Assembly (NCBI GenBank): GCA_020832305.1
Contig: JAFIEV010000013.1
Coordinates: 33,633-97,632, forward strand
DNA: 64,000 nt
Reading direction: 5' to 3'
From: Cyclobacteriaceae bacterium
GTDB lineage: Bacteria > Bacteroidota > Bacteroidia > Cytophagales > Cyclobacteriaceae
Positions within the stretch are counted from its first letter, which is position 1. Every line of letters begins with the position of its first letter. The notes under the pieces were generated by a model that was not told where the DNA came from, made no database searches, and was given only the letters and a program-made list of their open reading frames with translations. A program made the position numbers and the translations under genes. Of this stretch, positions 56,997 to 64,000 are shown in pieces.

Positions 56997-57923
56997 ATGT
57001 CCATACAAGTACAGTCATTAAGCAAAATTTTCGGCAAACAAAGGGCAGTTGACCAGATCAGCTTCGAAGCGCGGCCTGGTGAAATCCTCGGTTTTCTCGG
57101 TCCCAACGGAGCGGGAAAGTCCACCACCATGAAAATAGCTACCGCCTACCTGCCTCCTACCGAAGGAAGTGTACAGATTTGTGGCATTGATGTACAGGAA
57201 GACCCGCTGGCCGTACGCAAGCGGATAGGATATCTTCCCGAACACAATCCGCTCTACCTCGATATGTATGTTCATGAATACCTCCATTTTTGCGGCAGCC
57301 TGCACCTGGGCAATACCAGAACCCTGCGTCAGAAAGTATCGGACGTTGTGGATCGATGTGGTTTGGGCCTGGAGCAAAACAAAAAAATCGGCGCCCTTTC
57401 CAAAGGGTACCGACAGCGCGTAGGACTGGCACAAGCGCTCCTGCATCAGCCCGATGTACTGATTCTCGATGAACCTACCACCGGGCTCGACCCCAACCAG
57501 ATACTGGAAATACGCAAGCTAATACAGCAGGAAAGCCGCGATAAAACCGTTATCTTTTCCACGCATATCATGCAGGAAGTACAAGCATTGTGCGACCGGG
57601 TGGTGATCATCAACCGGGGTAAAATTGTCGCCGATGGCATTCCGGCCGAGCTTTCTTCCCTAATGAAAGGCCGGAGGTATTTTATCGTTGAATTTAAAGA
57701 AGCCCTTAGTCCTGATGTACTTGAGTCCATCGATGGCGCAGAGAAAGTTGAACCCGCAGGCAAACATGCCTGGAAAATCAGCACCTCCGGAGATCGCGAT
57801 TTAAGAGAACAGATTTTCGCCTTCGCCAATCAACATCAATATACCCTGCTCGGACTGCGACAGGAAGAAAGCAATATGGAAGATATCTTCAGAGAATTAA
57901 CACAAAATACGAGTGCGCAATGA
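56997..57923 (+). CDS. gldA: gliding-motility ABC transporter ATP-binding protein
   Basis: A protein of 308 residues from the ATG at 56997 (MSIQVQSLSKIFGKQRAV); an upstream TTG start adds only 6 residues. The ABC ATPase core has P-loop GPNGAGKST (about residues 35-43), EHNPLYLDMYVHEYL, signature LSKGYRQRVGLAQALL, Walker B VLILDEPTTGLDPNQ and the switch FSTHIM. The C-terminal ~80 residues form the regulatory tail typical of GldA/CcmA-type exporters. In Flavobacterium johnsoniae GldA works with GldF and GldG in gliding; the cargo is not known. The next gene overlaps by 4 bases. Confidence 0.9.
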   Translation: MSIQVQSLSKIFGKQRAVDQISFEARPGEILGFLGPNGAGKSTTMKIATAYLPPTEGSVQICGIDVQEDPLAVRKRIGYLPEHNPLYLDMYVHEYLHFCGSLHLGNTRTLRQKVSDVVDRCGLGLEQNKKIGALSKGYRQRVGLAQALLHQPDVLILDEPTTGLDPNQILEIRKLIQQESRDKTVIFSTHIMQEVQALCDRVVIINRGKIVADGIPAELSSLMKGRRYFIVEFKEALSPDVLESIDGAEKVEPAGKHAWKISTSGDRDLREQIFAFANQHQYTLLGLRQEESNMEDIFRELTQNTSAQ

Positions 57924-58648
57924 TTTATATACTTCAAAAGGAAATCAATGCTTTTCTTCATTCGCTCATTGCCTATATCATCATAGCCGTATTCCTCACC
58001 AGCATCGGATTGTTGATGTGGGTTTTTCCTGATACCAGTGTTTTGGAGTACGGGTTCGCGGACATGAGCACCCTATTTAACCTCGGCCCCTATGTTTTTA
58101 TTTTTCTTATACCCGCCATTACCATGCGCATGTTTGCAGAAGAAAAAAAGGCAGGCACCATGGAATTGCTGCTCACCAAGCCCTTGCACGACTGGGAAAT
58201 TATTCTGGGGAAATACCTGGCTGGTTTTGTATTGGTAATCTTTTCCATTTTACCAACCTTGTTGTACTACCTCACCATATACCAGCTTGGCAACCCGGCA
58301 GGCAATATCGATACTGCTGGCACCATGGGCTCTTATGCAGGACTCATCCTCCTGGGCGGCGTTTTTACCTCCATCGGCATCTTTTCTTCTTCATTTACCG
58401 AAAACCAGGTGGTGTCATTTATCATAGCTGCCTTTTTGTGCTTTGTCATTTACTCGGGCTTTCAGTCGCTGGCTGCTTTGCCACTCTGGGGAGGCATTGC
58501 TTATAAAATCGAACAAATGGGCATCTTATACCACTACAATGCCATGAGCCGTGGATTGATTGACTCGCGCAATGTCGTCTATTTTCTAAGCGTGATCGCA
58601 TTGATGTTGTTATTGACCAACTTTGTAATGAGCAGCAGAAAATGGTAA
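57920..58648 (+). CDS. gldF: gliding-motility ABC transporter permease
   Basis: A 242-residue integral membrane protein of the ABC-2 type. About six hydrophobic segments are visible (LIAYIIIAVFLTSIGLLMWVF, LGPYVFIFLIPAITMRMF, LAGFVLVIFSILPTLLYYL, YAGLILLGGVFTSIGIF, VVSFIIAAFLCFVIYSGF, VVYFLSVIALMLLLTNFVM). The cytoplasmic motif FAEEKKAGTMELLLTKPLHDWEIILGKYLAG is the coupling region shared by NosY/GldF permeases. It pairs with the ATPase encoded just before it and overlaps gldG by 7 bases. Confidence 0.92.
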   Translation: MIYILQKEINAFLHSLIAYIIIAVFLTSIGLLMWVFPDTSVLEYGFADMSTLFNLGPYVFIFLIPAITMRMFAEEKKAGTMELLLTKPLHDWEIILGKYLAGFVLVIFSILPTLLYYLTIYQLGNPAGNIDTAGTMGSYAGLILLGGVFTSIGIFSSSFTENQVVSFIIAAFLCFVIYSGFQSLAALPLWGGIAYKIEQMGILYHYNAMSRGLIDSRNVVYFLSVIALMLLLTNFVMSSRKW

Positions 58649-60330
58649 ACCTGAATAGCAAAAAAACCGAATCCTGGCTCATTTTGCTGAGCGGCCTGAT
58701 GTTGATGATCGTATTGAATCAGCTGTCTGCACGGTACTTTTTTAGATTAGACCTTACAGAGGAAAAAAGATTTACTATTTCAGAAGCTACCAAAACGATG
58801 TTGCAGGAGCTCGATGACGTGGCGTATGTGGATGTGTATCTGGAAGGCGACCTGCCATCAGGTTTTAAAAGGTTGCGCAATGCCATCAGGGAAACCCTGG
58901 ATGAGTTTAAGGTGTATGCCGGAGATAACCTGCAATATCGATTTCTGGATCCTTCGGCTGCAGAAAGTGAAAAAGCACGCAATGAATTTTATAATAGTCT
59001 GGCAGAAAGGGGCATACAACCCACCAATGTGATGGATCAATCGGAAGGAAAACGAACGGAAAAGCTCATTTTTCCAGGCGCCCTTGTCTCGTATGGCGCT
59101 TCTGAAAGTGGGGTTATGCTGCTCCGGGGAAACCGGGCAGCCGGTCCGGCCGAACAATTGAACCAATCGATAGAAGGACTGGAATATGAACTGGCAAAGA
59201 CCATTGTTGGTCTCAGTCGCAGCGAACCCTGGCGCATAGGCATAGTGCATGGATATAATGGCCCGGACACGCTGGAACTGGCCGGACTCAGCAGCGCCAT
59301 GCTGGAGTACTACCGGGTAATGCATGTTAATCTTCCTCGTCGTCAGGACCTCTCCGGCCTCGATGCCATCGTAATTGCCAAGCCGAGAGATGCCTTCAGC
59401 GAACAGGACTTGTATAAAATTGATCAGTTTATCATGAAAGGCGGCAGGGCCTTGTTTCTGATTGATGCATTGTATGTCAATATGGATTCGGTGAGTGGTG
59501 CCGGAACTGTGGCTGTGCCTTATGACCTGAACCTCGATGACCTCCTGTTCCGGTATGGGGGTAGGGTTAACCGCAATCTGGTGTTGGACATGAATTCCGG
59601 CGTATATCCCGTGGTAGCAGGACGGATGGGTGACCAGCCACAAGTGCGTATGATGCCATGGCCCTACTTTCCACTGATCAATCAATACAGCAAACACCCC
59701 GCAGTTCGCAACAGCGATGCCATGCTGTCCCGATTTATCAGCACCATCGATACAGTAAAAGCCGATGGTATAGTAAAAACGCCCCTATTCTTCAGCTCAC
59801 CCTACAGCAGGGTGGTCAATGCACCGATTCGAGTCAGTCTCAATGACCTCAGGGAAGAAATGAAACCAGAATATTTCACCACCGGACAGTTGCCTTTGGG
59901 TTATCTGCTGGAAGGCAGCTTTACCTCTGCCTATAAAAATCGCATTTTGCCCGATGGTGTTGATAAAAATAATTTTGTCGATCAGGGTCAGCCTTCTGCC
60001 ATTTTTCTTTGTGGAGATGGTGACCTGGTTGTCAATGCCATCAATCCAAGAACCGGTCAGCCCCTCGAACTGGGCTATGAACCCTACACGCAAACGCGAT
60101 ACGCCAACGAAGATGTGATTTTAAACCTGCTGCACTATATGCTGGATGCTGACGGGCTGATTCTGGCCCGCAATAAAGAAATTACCATCCGGCCCTTGGA
60201 TAAGGTTAAAACCGATCAGAAAAAAACCCTGATCCAAATTATAAATATATTACTGCCCATCCTTGCCATTATCATTTTCGGCATTGTCAAGGCCCTGTTG
60301 AGAAAAAGAAAATATTCTGCATTTACATGA
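58642..60330 (+). CDS. gldG: gliding-motility ABC transporter auxiliary substrate-binding-like protein
   Basis: A 562-residue protein with one N-terminal membrane helix (SWLILLSGLMLMIVLNQLSA) and one near the C-terminus (LIQIINILLPILAIIIFGIVKALL), leaving a large periplasmic domain between them. FRLDLTEEKRFTISEATKTML directly after the first helix, YRFLDPS and GIVHGYNGPDTLEL match the GldG / ABC_transp_aux family (PF09822). It is thought to work with GldA and GldF in an exporter needed for gliding and possibly lipoprotein or T9SS function. Overlaps both neighbours. Confidence 0.92.
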   Translation: MVNLNSKKTESWLILLSGLMLMIVLNQLSARYFFRLDLTEEKRFTISEATKTMLQELDDVAYVDVYLEGDLPSGFKRLRNAIRETLDEFKVYAGDNLQYRFLDPSAAESEKARNEFYNSLAERGIQPTNVMDQSEGKRTEKLIFPGALVSYGASESGVMLLRGNRAAGPAEQLNQSIEGLEYELAKTIVGLSRSEPWRIGIVHGYNGPDTLELAGLSSAMLEYYRVMHVNLPRRQDLSGLDAIVIAKPRDAFSEQDLYKIDQFIMKGGRALFLIDALYVNMDSVSGAGTVAVPYDLNLDDLLFRYGGRVNRNLVLDMNSGVYPVVAGRMGDQPQVRMMPWPYFPLINQYSKHPAVRNSDAMLSRFISTIDTVKADGIVKTPLFFSSPYSRVVNAPIRVSLNDLREEMKPEYFTTGQLPLGYLLEGSFTSAYKNRILPDGVDKNNFVDQGQPSAIFLCGDGDLVVNAINPRTGQPLELGYEPYTQTRYANEDVILNLLHYMLDADGLILARNKEITIRPLDKVKTDQKKTLIQIINILLPILAIIIFGIVKALLRKRKYSAFT

Positions 60331-61274
60331 ACCAAAAGAAAAAAAACATAAGATGGTTAAGCCTGCTGGGGATATTGAGCCTCATCGCGTTAATATTGCA
60401 TTTCTCGGGCACAGAGAGAAAAGACACCATGGGCAACCCGGGCATGTTTTCAGTTGCAGATACTGCTTCTATTCAGAAAATTCATATCACCCGGCAAAAA
60501 GAAAATATAGTGCTGGAAAGAACCAGTGGTACATGGACAGTAAACGGAGCGTATGAAGCAGATGAAGGTATTATGATGGTGGTACTGACTGTATTGCGAC
60601 AGATGGAAGTGAGTCGTGGCGTATCCCGGAGCCAGGCTGAAGAAATCGTTGAAGGATTAAAAACCGAAGGTGCTGAAGTACAGATTTATGATAGCAAAGG
60701 GAAAATAAGCCATTTTTATGCCGGTGGTAATCTGACTAAAACACTGTCTTATTTTACAGATAATCAAAATGGCCAGGCATGGATTGTGAACCTCCCAGGC
60801 TACGACAGCTATGTGGCGGGCATATTTGAAATCCCAGCCATCGACTGGAGGAGAAGGCTGCTTTTTTCAAGCACATGGAGAAGCCTCCTCAAACTCAATG
60901 CAAATTATCCCTATAATCCGAACTATGATTTTGACATAGAGTTTTTTGCCGGATTTTTAAAAATGCCGGGCATCGAACCATTGGATACTGCTGCCATGAT
61001 GGAGTATATAGAACAGTTTGAATATTTTCAGGCCGACCGTTTTATTGAAGAAGGCATGTTCCCCCATTACGACAGCCTCGCTAATACCCCGCCGGAGTTT
61101 ATTATAAAAATAGAAGATATCGATAAATTGAAGAATCGTACCCTGAGTCTGTATCACCGCATACCCGGAGACAACAATATACTCGGGGTATTGGAAGATG
61201 GTCGGAAAGCCTTGTTTAACTACCGCAGGATTGCCGGCATCTACGCCCGCAAAGAAGACTTTATTGCCAATTGA
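60327..61274 (+). CDS. DUF4340-domain protein linked to gldAFG
   Basis: A 315-residue protein with an N-terminal membrane helix (WLSLLGILSLIALILHFS) and a periplasmic alpha/beta region containing IQKIHITRQKENIVLERTSGTWTVNG, EVQIYDSKGKISHFYAGG and WRRRLLFSS, the pattern of DUF4340 (PF14238). It overlaps gldG by 4 bases. Such proteins often follow GldG-like genes in Bacteroidota and other phyla, which suggests a subunit or partner of the same exporter. The exact role has not been shown as far as I know. Confidence 0.85.
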   Translation: MNQKKKNIRWLSLLGILSLIALILHFSGTERKDTMGNPGMFSVADTASIQKIHITRQKENIVLERTSGTWTVNGAYEADEGIMMVVLTVLRQMEVSRGVSRSQAEEIVEGLKTEGAEVQIYDSKGKISHFYAGGNLTKTLSYFTDNQNGQAWIVNLPGYDSYVAGIFEIPAIDWRRRLLFSSTWRSLLKLNANYPYNPNYDFDIEFFAGFLKMPGIEPLDTAAMMEYIEQFEYFQADRFIEEGMFPHYDSLANTPPEFIIKIEDIDKLKNRTLSLYHRIPGDNNILGVLEDGRKALFNYRRIAGIYARKEDFIAN

Positions 61275-61463
61275 TAAGCAGAGAGGCGGCAAATAAAAGC
61301 TTAGATTGCAATTCAGCACTTGGTTATATCCGATGGTAAATCCGCAAGGTCTGTGCTACGGGTTAACAAATCCCTGACAGTCTTCTTTATTGGCAATTAT
61401 TGTTATGTAAAAATTGACAAACTCCTTATTTTTTTGTTATATATTGATATATATAAATTCACA

Positions 61464-61655
61464 AACACCCCCCTCGTCCTCCTTCCCGAACATTCGTCCG
61501 GGACAGGCAAGAGGAGAGTACATTTGACTAATGTTTAGTCACTTATTTTTAACGAATATCTTACTTTTTACTTTAATAATAATCTCAACCCTAATGAAGT
61601 CCCCCCTTCCCGAACAATAGTCCGGGACAGGCGAGGGGGGATTCAGGGGGGTGTT
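61464..61655. repeat. G/C-tract inverted-repeat element 1
   Basis: It begins AACACCCCCCTCG and ends ATTCAGGGGGGTGTT, which pair as imperfect terminal inverted repeats. Each arm also holds a nested 24-base hairpin (61484-61507 and 61608-61631) with outer stem TCCCG/CGGGA. The internal A-type core (GACTAATGTTTAGTCAC, then a T/A-rich stretch) recurs in elements 2 and 4. The right flank (CATAATGTTCGTTAATATT) recurs after element 3. Confidence 0.85.
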
Positions 61656-61791
61656 CATAATGTTCGTTAATATTAGTTTTATATTTTTACAAATACACCT
61701 ACAATATATCTGCATATACCAATTATTATTTGTAAGATAACCTATATAAATATAGCATTATAATTGTTTTTAATCTTTCATATTATACTAT

Positions 61792-61935
61792 AACACCCCC
61801 CTCGCCCCCCTCCAGGGGGGAGTACATTTGACTAATTTTTAGTCACTTATTTCTAACGAATATCTTTCTTTTTACTTTAATAATAATCTCAACCCTAATG
61901 AAGTCCCCCCTTGAGGGGGGATTCAGGGGGGTGTT
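61792..61935. repeat. G/C-tract inverted-repeat element 2 (simplest form)
   Basis: A 144-base element with ~34-base imperfect terminal inverted repeats: left AACACCCCCCTCGCC... and right ...ATTCAGGGGGGTGTT. Each arm is itself a small hairpin (CCCCCCTCCAGGGGGG on the left, CCCCCCTTGAGGGGGG on the right) without the 24-base insert. The core is A-type. The flank after it (AGTAAAAGCATATTTC and the following ~90 bases) recurs after element 4. Confidence 0.85.
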
Positions 61936-62014
61936 AGTAAAAGCATATTTCAAACATTCATTTTATACCAGAAAACCTTGATTTAATCATAAAGTAATTA
62001 TTCTAAATACAATA

Positions 62015-62195
62015 CCACAACCTTCACGACCATTTGTCCGGGACAAGCATGTGGGGAGTACATTACGGTTAAAAATATCATTAAATTAAAATTGATGGTT
62101 CTTTTTAAAAAGAGGTGATAAAAAATTAATTGAATGCATTCCCCCCTTCCCGAACGATAGTCCGGGACAGGTGAGGGGGGATTCATGGGGGTGTT
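62015..62195. repeat. G/C-tract inverted-repeat element 3 (degenerate left arm)
   Basis: The left arm is worn (CACAACCTTCACGACC...GTGGGGAGTAC), the right arm intact (CCCCCCTTCCCG...GAGGGGGGATTCATGGGGGTGTT). 24-base inserts lie at 62024-62047 (degenerate) and 62148-62171. The core is unlike those of the other elements (C-type). It lies 120 bases from the 3' end of the DUF559 gene. Confidence 0.75.
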
Positions 62196-62315
62196 CATAA
62201 TGTTCGTTAATATTAGTTTTATATTTTTACAAAAACACCTATTCAATTTAATACCATACCCAACCCAAACATTATCATTGAGCTATCGCAATTTATCGGC
62301 TAGATGAGTGCTATA

Positions 62316-62693
62316 TTAATTTCTCTCCAAATCAGAAATAATAAATATTAACTCTTTAATTACCCAATCTATATTTCGTTTTACATCTTTATCATCCACC
62401 CTGAAAAATCGCACTCCTTCCTGTTCAAGTCTTTTTTGCCTGATGTCATCATAATCCACCGAATGTTCATGACTTTCCCCGTCAATTTCTATGGCTAACA
62501 TTAATTCGTGGCAATAAAAATCCACTATATAATCCAACATGGGCACCTGTCTGTGAAATTGATAACCAAGTCGTTTGTTTTTTAATTCCTGCCACAGTAA
62601 TACCTCTGACAATGTACCATGTTTTCTAAGTTCTCTGGCCTTCTCTTTTAAGTCATTTCGATAGGGTATTATTTTATTTCGCTTTTTGGACAT
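62316..62693 (-). CDS. DUF559-domain protein, Vsr-like PD-(D/E)xK endonuclease fold
   Basis: A 125-residue protein of the DUF559 family (PF04480). RKHGTLSEVLLWQELKNKRLGYQFHRQVPM is the N-terminal signature. LDYIVDFYCHELMLAIEIDGESH (about 49-71) supplies the catalytic pattern of the restriction-like fold (Asp, then E-I-D in place of E-x-K), and LEQEGVRFFRVDDKDV is the last conserved strand. The fold resembles Vsr mismatch endonuclease; activity in this family is largely uncharacterised. It is the only gene within a 2-kb cluster of G/C-tract inverted repeats, with about 120 bases on each side to the nearest element. Confidence 0.85.
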   Translation of the reverse strand: MSKKRNKIIPYRNDLKEKARELRKHGTLSEVLLWQELKNKRLGYQFHRQVPMLDYIVDFYCHELMLAIEIDGESHEHSVDYDDIRQKRLEQEGVRFFRVDDKDVKRNIDWVIKELIFIISDLERN

Positions 62694-62813
62694 GTGAAAA
62701 ATTTATTTACGCGTATTATATAGATATATGTTTTTATTTTTTGAACTTTATTGAATTGTATATGTTTTAATATATGACATATTTAATGTATATTAATTAT
62801 AAAACATTACTAT

Positions 62814-63081
62814 AACACCCCCCTCGCCCCCCTCCAGGGGGGAGTACATTAAGTTACCTTAATTTCTTATATTATTTAAGAAAAACATCTAATTTACCTT
62901 AAAGACATTTTTAACCAGAGTGTAGTCCCCCCTTCCCGACCATTCGTCCGGGACAGGCAAGGGGGGAGTACAATTGACTAATGTTTAGTCAATTATTTTT
63001 AACGAATATCCTTCTTTTAACTTTAATAATAATCTCAACCAGAATGAAGTCCCCCTTTGAGGGGGGATTCAGGGGGGTGTT
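62814..63081. repeat. G/C-tract inverted-repeat element 4 (composite of two units)
   Basis: It begins AACACCCCCCTCGCC and ends ATTCAGGGGGGTGTT, but contains a third G/C-tract arm in the middle (about 62926-62965) with a 24-base insert at 62934-62957. The first half has a B-type core (AAGTTACCTTAATTTCTTAT), the second an A-type core (GACTAATGTTTAGTCAA). It looks like two units sharing one arm. The left flank TACTATAACACC matches that of element 2. Confidence 0.8.
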
Positions 63082-63160
63082 AGTAAAAGCACATTTCAGA
63101 CATTCTTTTTATACGACAAAACCTTGATTTAATAATAAAGTAATTATTTTAAATACAATA

Positions 63161-63341
63161 CCACAACCTTCCCGAACATTCGTCCGGGACAGGCAAGGGG
63201 GGAGTACATTAAGTTACCTTAATTTCTTTTATAATTTAAGAAAAACAACTAATTTACCTTAAAGCCATTTTTAACCAGAGTGTAATCCCCCCTTCCCGAA
63301 CGATAGTCCGGGACAGGTGAGGGGGGATTCAGGGGGGTGTT
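63161..63341. repeat. G/C-tract inverted-repeat element 5
   Basis: The left arm lacks the outer C-tract (CCACAACCTTCCCGAAC...GGGGGGAGTAC), the right arm is complete (CCCCCCTTCCCG...GGGGGGTGTT). 24-base inserts lie at 63170-63193 and 63294-63317. The core is B-type, nearly the same as the first half of element 4. The sequence before it repeats the right flank of element 2. Confidence 0.8.
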
Positions 63342-63710
63342 CATAAAAACACATTTTTTAAGAGTATTTCCTTCCAATTATAAATTGATAATTCCGGGTA
63401 AGAACACATTAATTATCCACGTTTATTAAATATCCCAATTAGAATATATTATACACCTGAAACAATCACCGAGTCTTGTTTCGCTTTGACCTTTCACCCT
63501 TCACCTTTGAGCTATTTGTTCTCTCTCCCAATGCTCTGCGTTTTCGAGCGTTTCTCCCATCCCCCGAATTACCCATCACCCACACCCATTACGCACAGTA
63601 CCCATCACGTATTTCGCATTACGGATCACGCATCACGCCAGTCTGTCTAAAAACCTCAATTCTGCTTTCAATACATCCTGCGAGACATAAATATAAAGCC
63701 TTTTAAGGCC
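63342..63710. other. non-coding stretch with a degenerate CATCACG-type low-complexity run
   Basis: No credible gene. From about 63559 to 63642 the sequence is a run of related heptamer-like words (CCCATCACCC, CCATTACGCA, CCATCACGTA, GCATTACGGA, TCACGCATCACG). The rest is unremarkable AT-rich sequence between the repeat cluster and the transposase remnant. Confidence 0.6.
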
Positions 63711-64000
63711 TTATGCTGCCAATTTTAAAAAATTTCCACGGGCAGGACACAAAATTTTCGAGACGGCCTGGGGGCTTAAAAAGGCTTCCATACGGGCCAT
63801 ATAGCGATAAAAACAAGGGATGAGCGCCTTCAAGTATTCCTTGAGCGCTTTTTTGTCAATCAGGTTGAAGATCCGTATTAGGTTATAGGCTGTAAACATA
63901 AATCCCACATCTGCTGAGGCCCTGTCTATTCCTCTTTTGGTAATGATGTAGTGAAAGTTCCATTGTCGTTTAATAGTACCATAGTTATGCTCTATAATAG
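63711..64000 (-). CDS. IS1182-like transposase, C-terminal part (cut by window edge)
   Basis: An open frame from the window edge to the stop at 63711 encodes at least 96 C-terminal residues. EHNYGTIKRQWNFHYIITKRG (the Glu is the last catalytic acid of the DDE triad) followed by RASADVGFMFTAYNLIRIFNLI is the standard C-terminal signature of IS1182-family transposases in Bacteroidota. The 5' part is outside the window, so intactness cannot be judged. The matching terminal repeat is not identified. Confidence 0.8.
   Translation of the reverse strand, partial: IIEHNYGTIKRQWNFHYIITKRGIDRASADVGFMFTAYNLIRIFNLIDKKALKEYLKALIPCFYRYMARMEAFLSPQAVSKILCPARGNFLKLAA

Noticed and set aside
61998..62246. 82-codon minus-strand frame in the repeat array
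   Set aside because: It runs through repeat element 3; its predicted sequence includes translated repeat (PPSPVPDYRSG) and has no homology signal.
61464..63341. CRISPR array from repeated G/C-tract units
   Set aside because: Spacing is irregular, the repeats are inverted and nested rather than direct and uniform, the intervening sequences are themselves repeated, and no cas genes are near.
61464..63341. Set of ordinary rho-independent terminators
   Set aside because: The hairpins lack T-runs, occur in multiples with shared cores and terminal inverted repeats, and are mostly not placed after genes.
63476..63706. 76-codon plus-strand frame in the low-complexity run
   Set aside because: It is composed mostly of translated CATCACG-type words (ITHTHYAQYPSRISHYGSR), with no gene-like features.

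Overview
The window comes from a member of the phylum Bacteroidota. Evidence: a gldA-gldF-gldG gliding-motility ABC transporter cluster, a secreted beta-helix protein ending in a type IX secretion sorting domain, many lipoprotein signals, TTTG / TAnnTTTG promoters (clearest in front of tRNA-Glu), and an ECF sigma operon that ends in an outer-membrane barrel. Base composition is moderately AT-rich. I cannot place it below phylum with confidence.

Layout. 1-2379: two secreted or outer-membrane proteins, the first cut by the window edge. 2662-12877 (minus strand): a surface-polysaccharide operon with an ABC-2 exporter (Wzm/Wzt type), six family-2 glycosyltransferases (one fused to a methyltransferase) and a polysaccharide deacetylase. 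13116-15648: ECF sigma factor, single-pass membrane protein and outer-membrane barrel. 15716-23279: a small secreted protein, htpG, an unknown secreted protein, a degenerate SRAP-family protein, a tandem UspA protein and an aberrant pyruvate-kinase-like protein. 23298-26503: hisG-hisD-hisC.

26759-45965 (minus strand) is the most striking block. It is a run of 14 closely packed or overlapping genes: nine Cys-type sulfatases, three BNR/sialidase-like proteins (one a convincing GH33 sialidase), one SGNH esterase and an N-acetylneuraminate-lyase-like aldolase. It reads as a locus for stripping sulfate, acyl and sialic-acid-like groups from a complex glycan and catabolising the released sugar. It contains no SusC/SusD pair and no sulfatase-maturing enzyme. 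A divergent FadR-type GntR regulator (46127-46831) shares the upstream region. The same 13-bp palindrome sits in front of both genes, which suggests joint control.

46974-47683: an MNT/HEPN toxin-antitoxin pair. 47852-51193: fused B12-dependent isobutyryl-CoA mutase (icmF). 51456-55289: a beta-helix protein with a recent internal duplication. 55426-56427: gapA. 56607-56678: tRNA-Glu(TTC). 56997-61274: gldA, gldF, gldG and a DUF4340 gene.

61275-64000: an AT-rich stretch holding a family of G/C-tract inverted-repeat elements with a nested 24-bp hairpin (seven copies seen), arranged on both sides of a single DUF559 endonuclease-like gene, then the C-terminal end of an IS1182-like transposase. 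The repeat array plus DUF559 gene is the best candidate here for an undescribed mobile or repeat-maintenance system, but that is inference from arrangement only.
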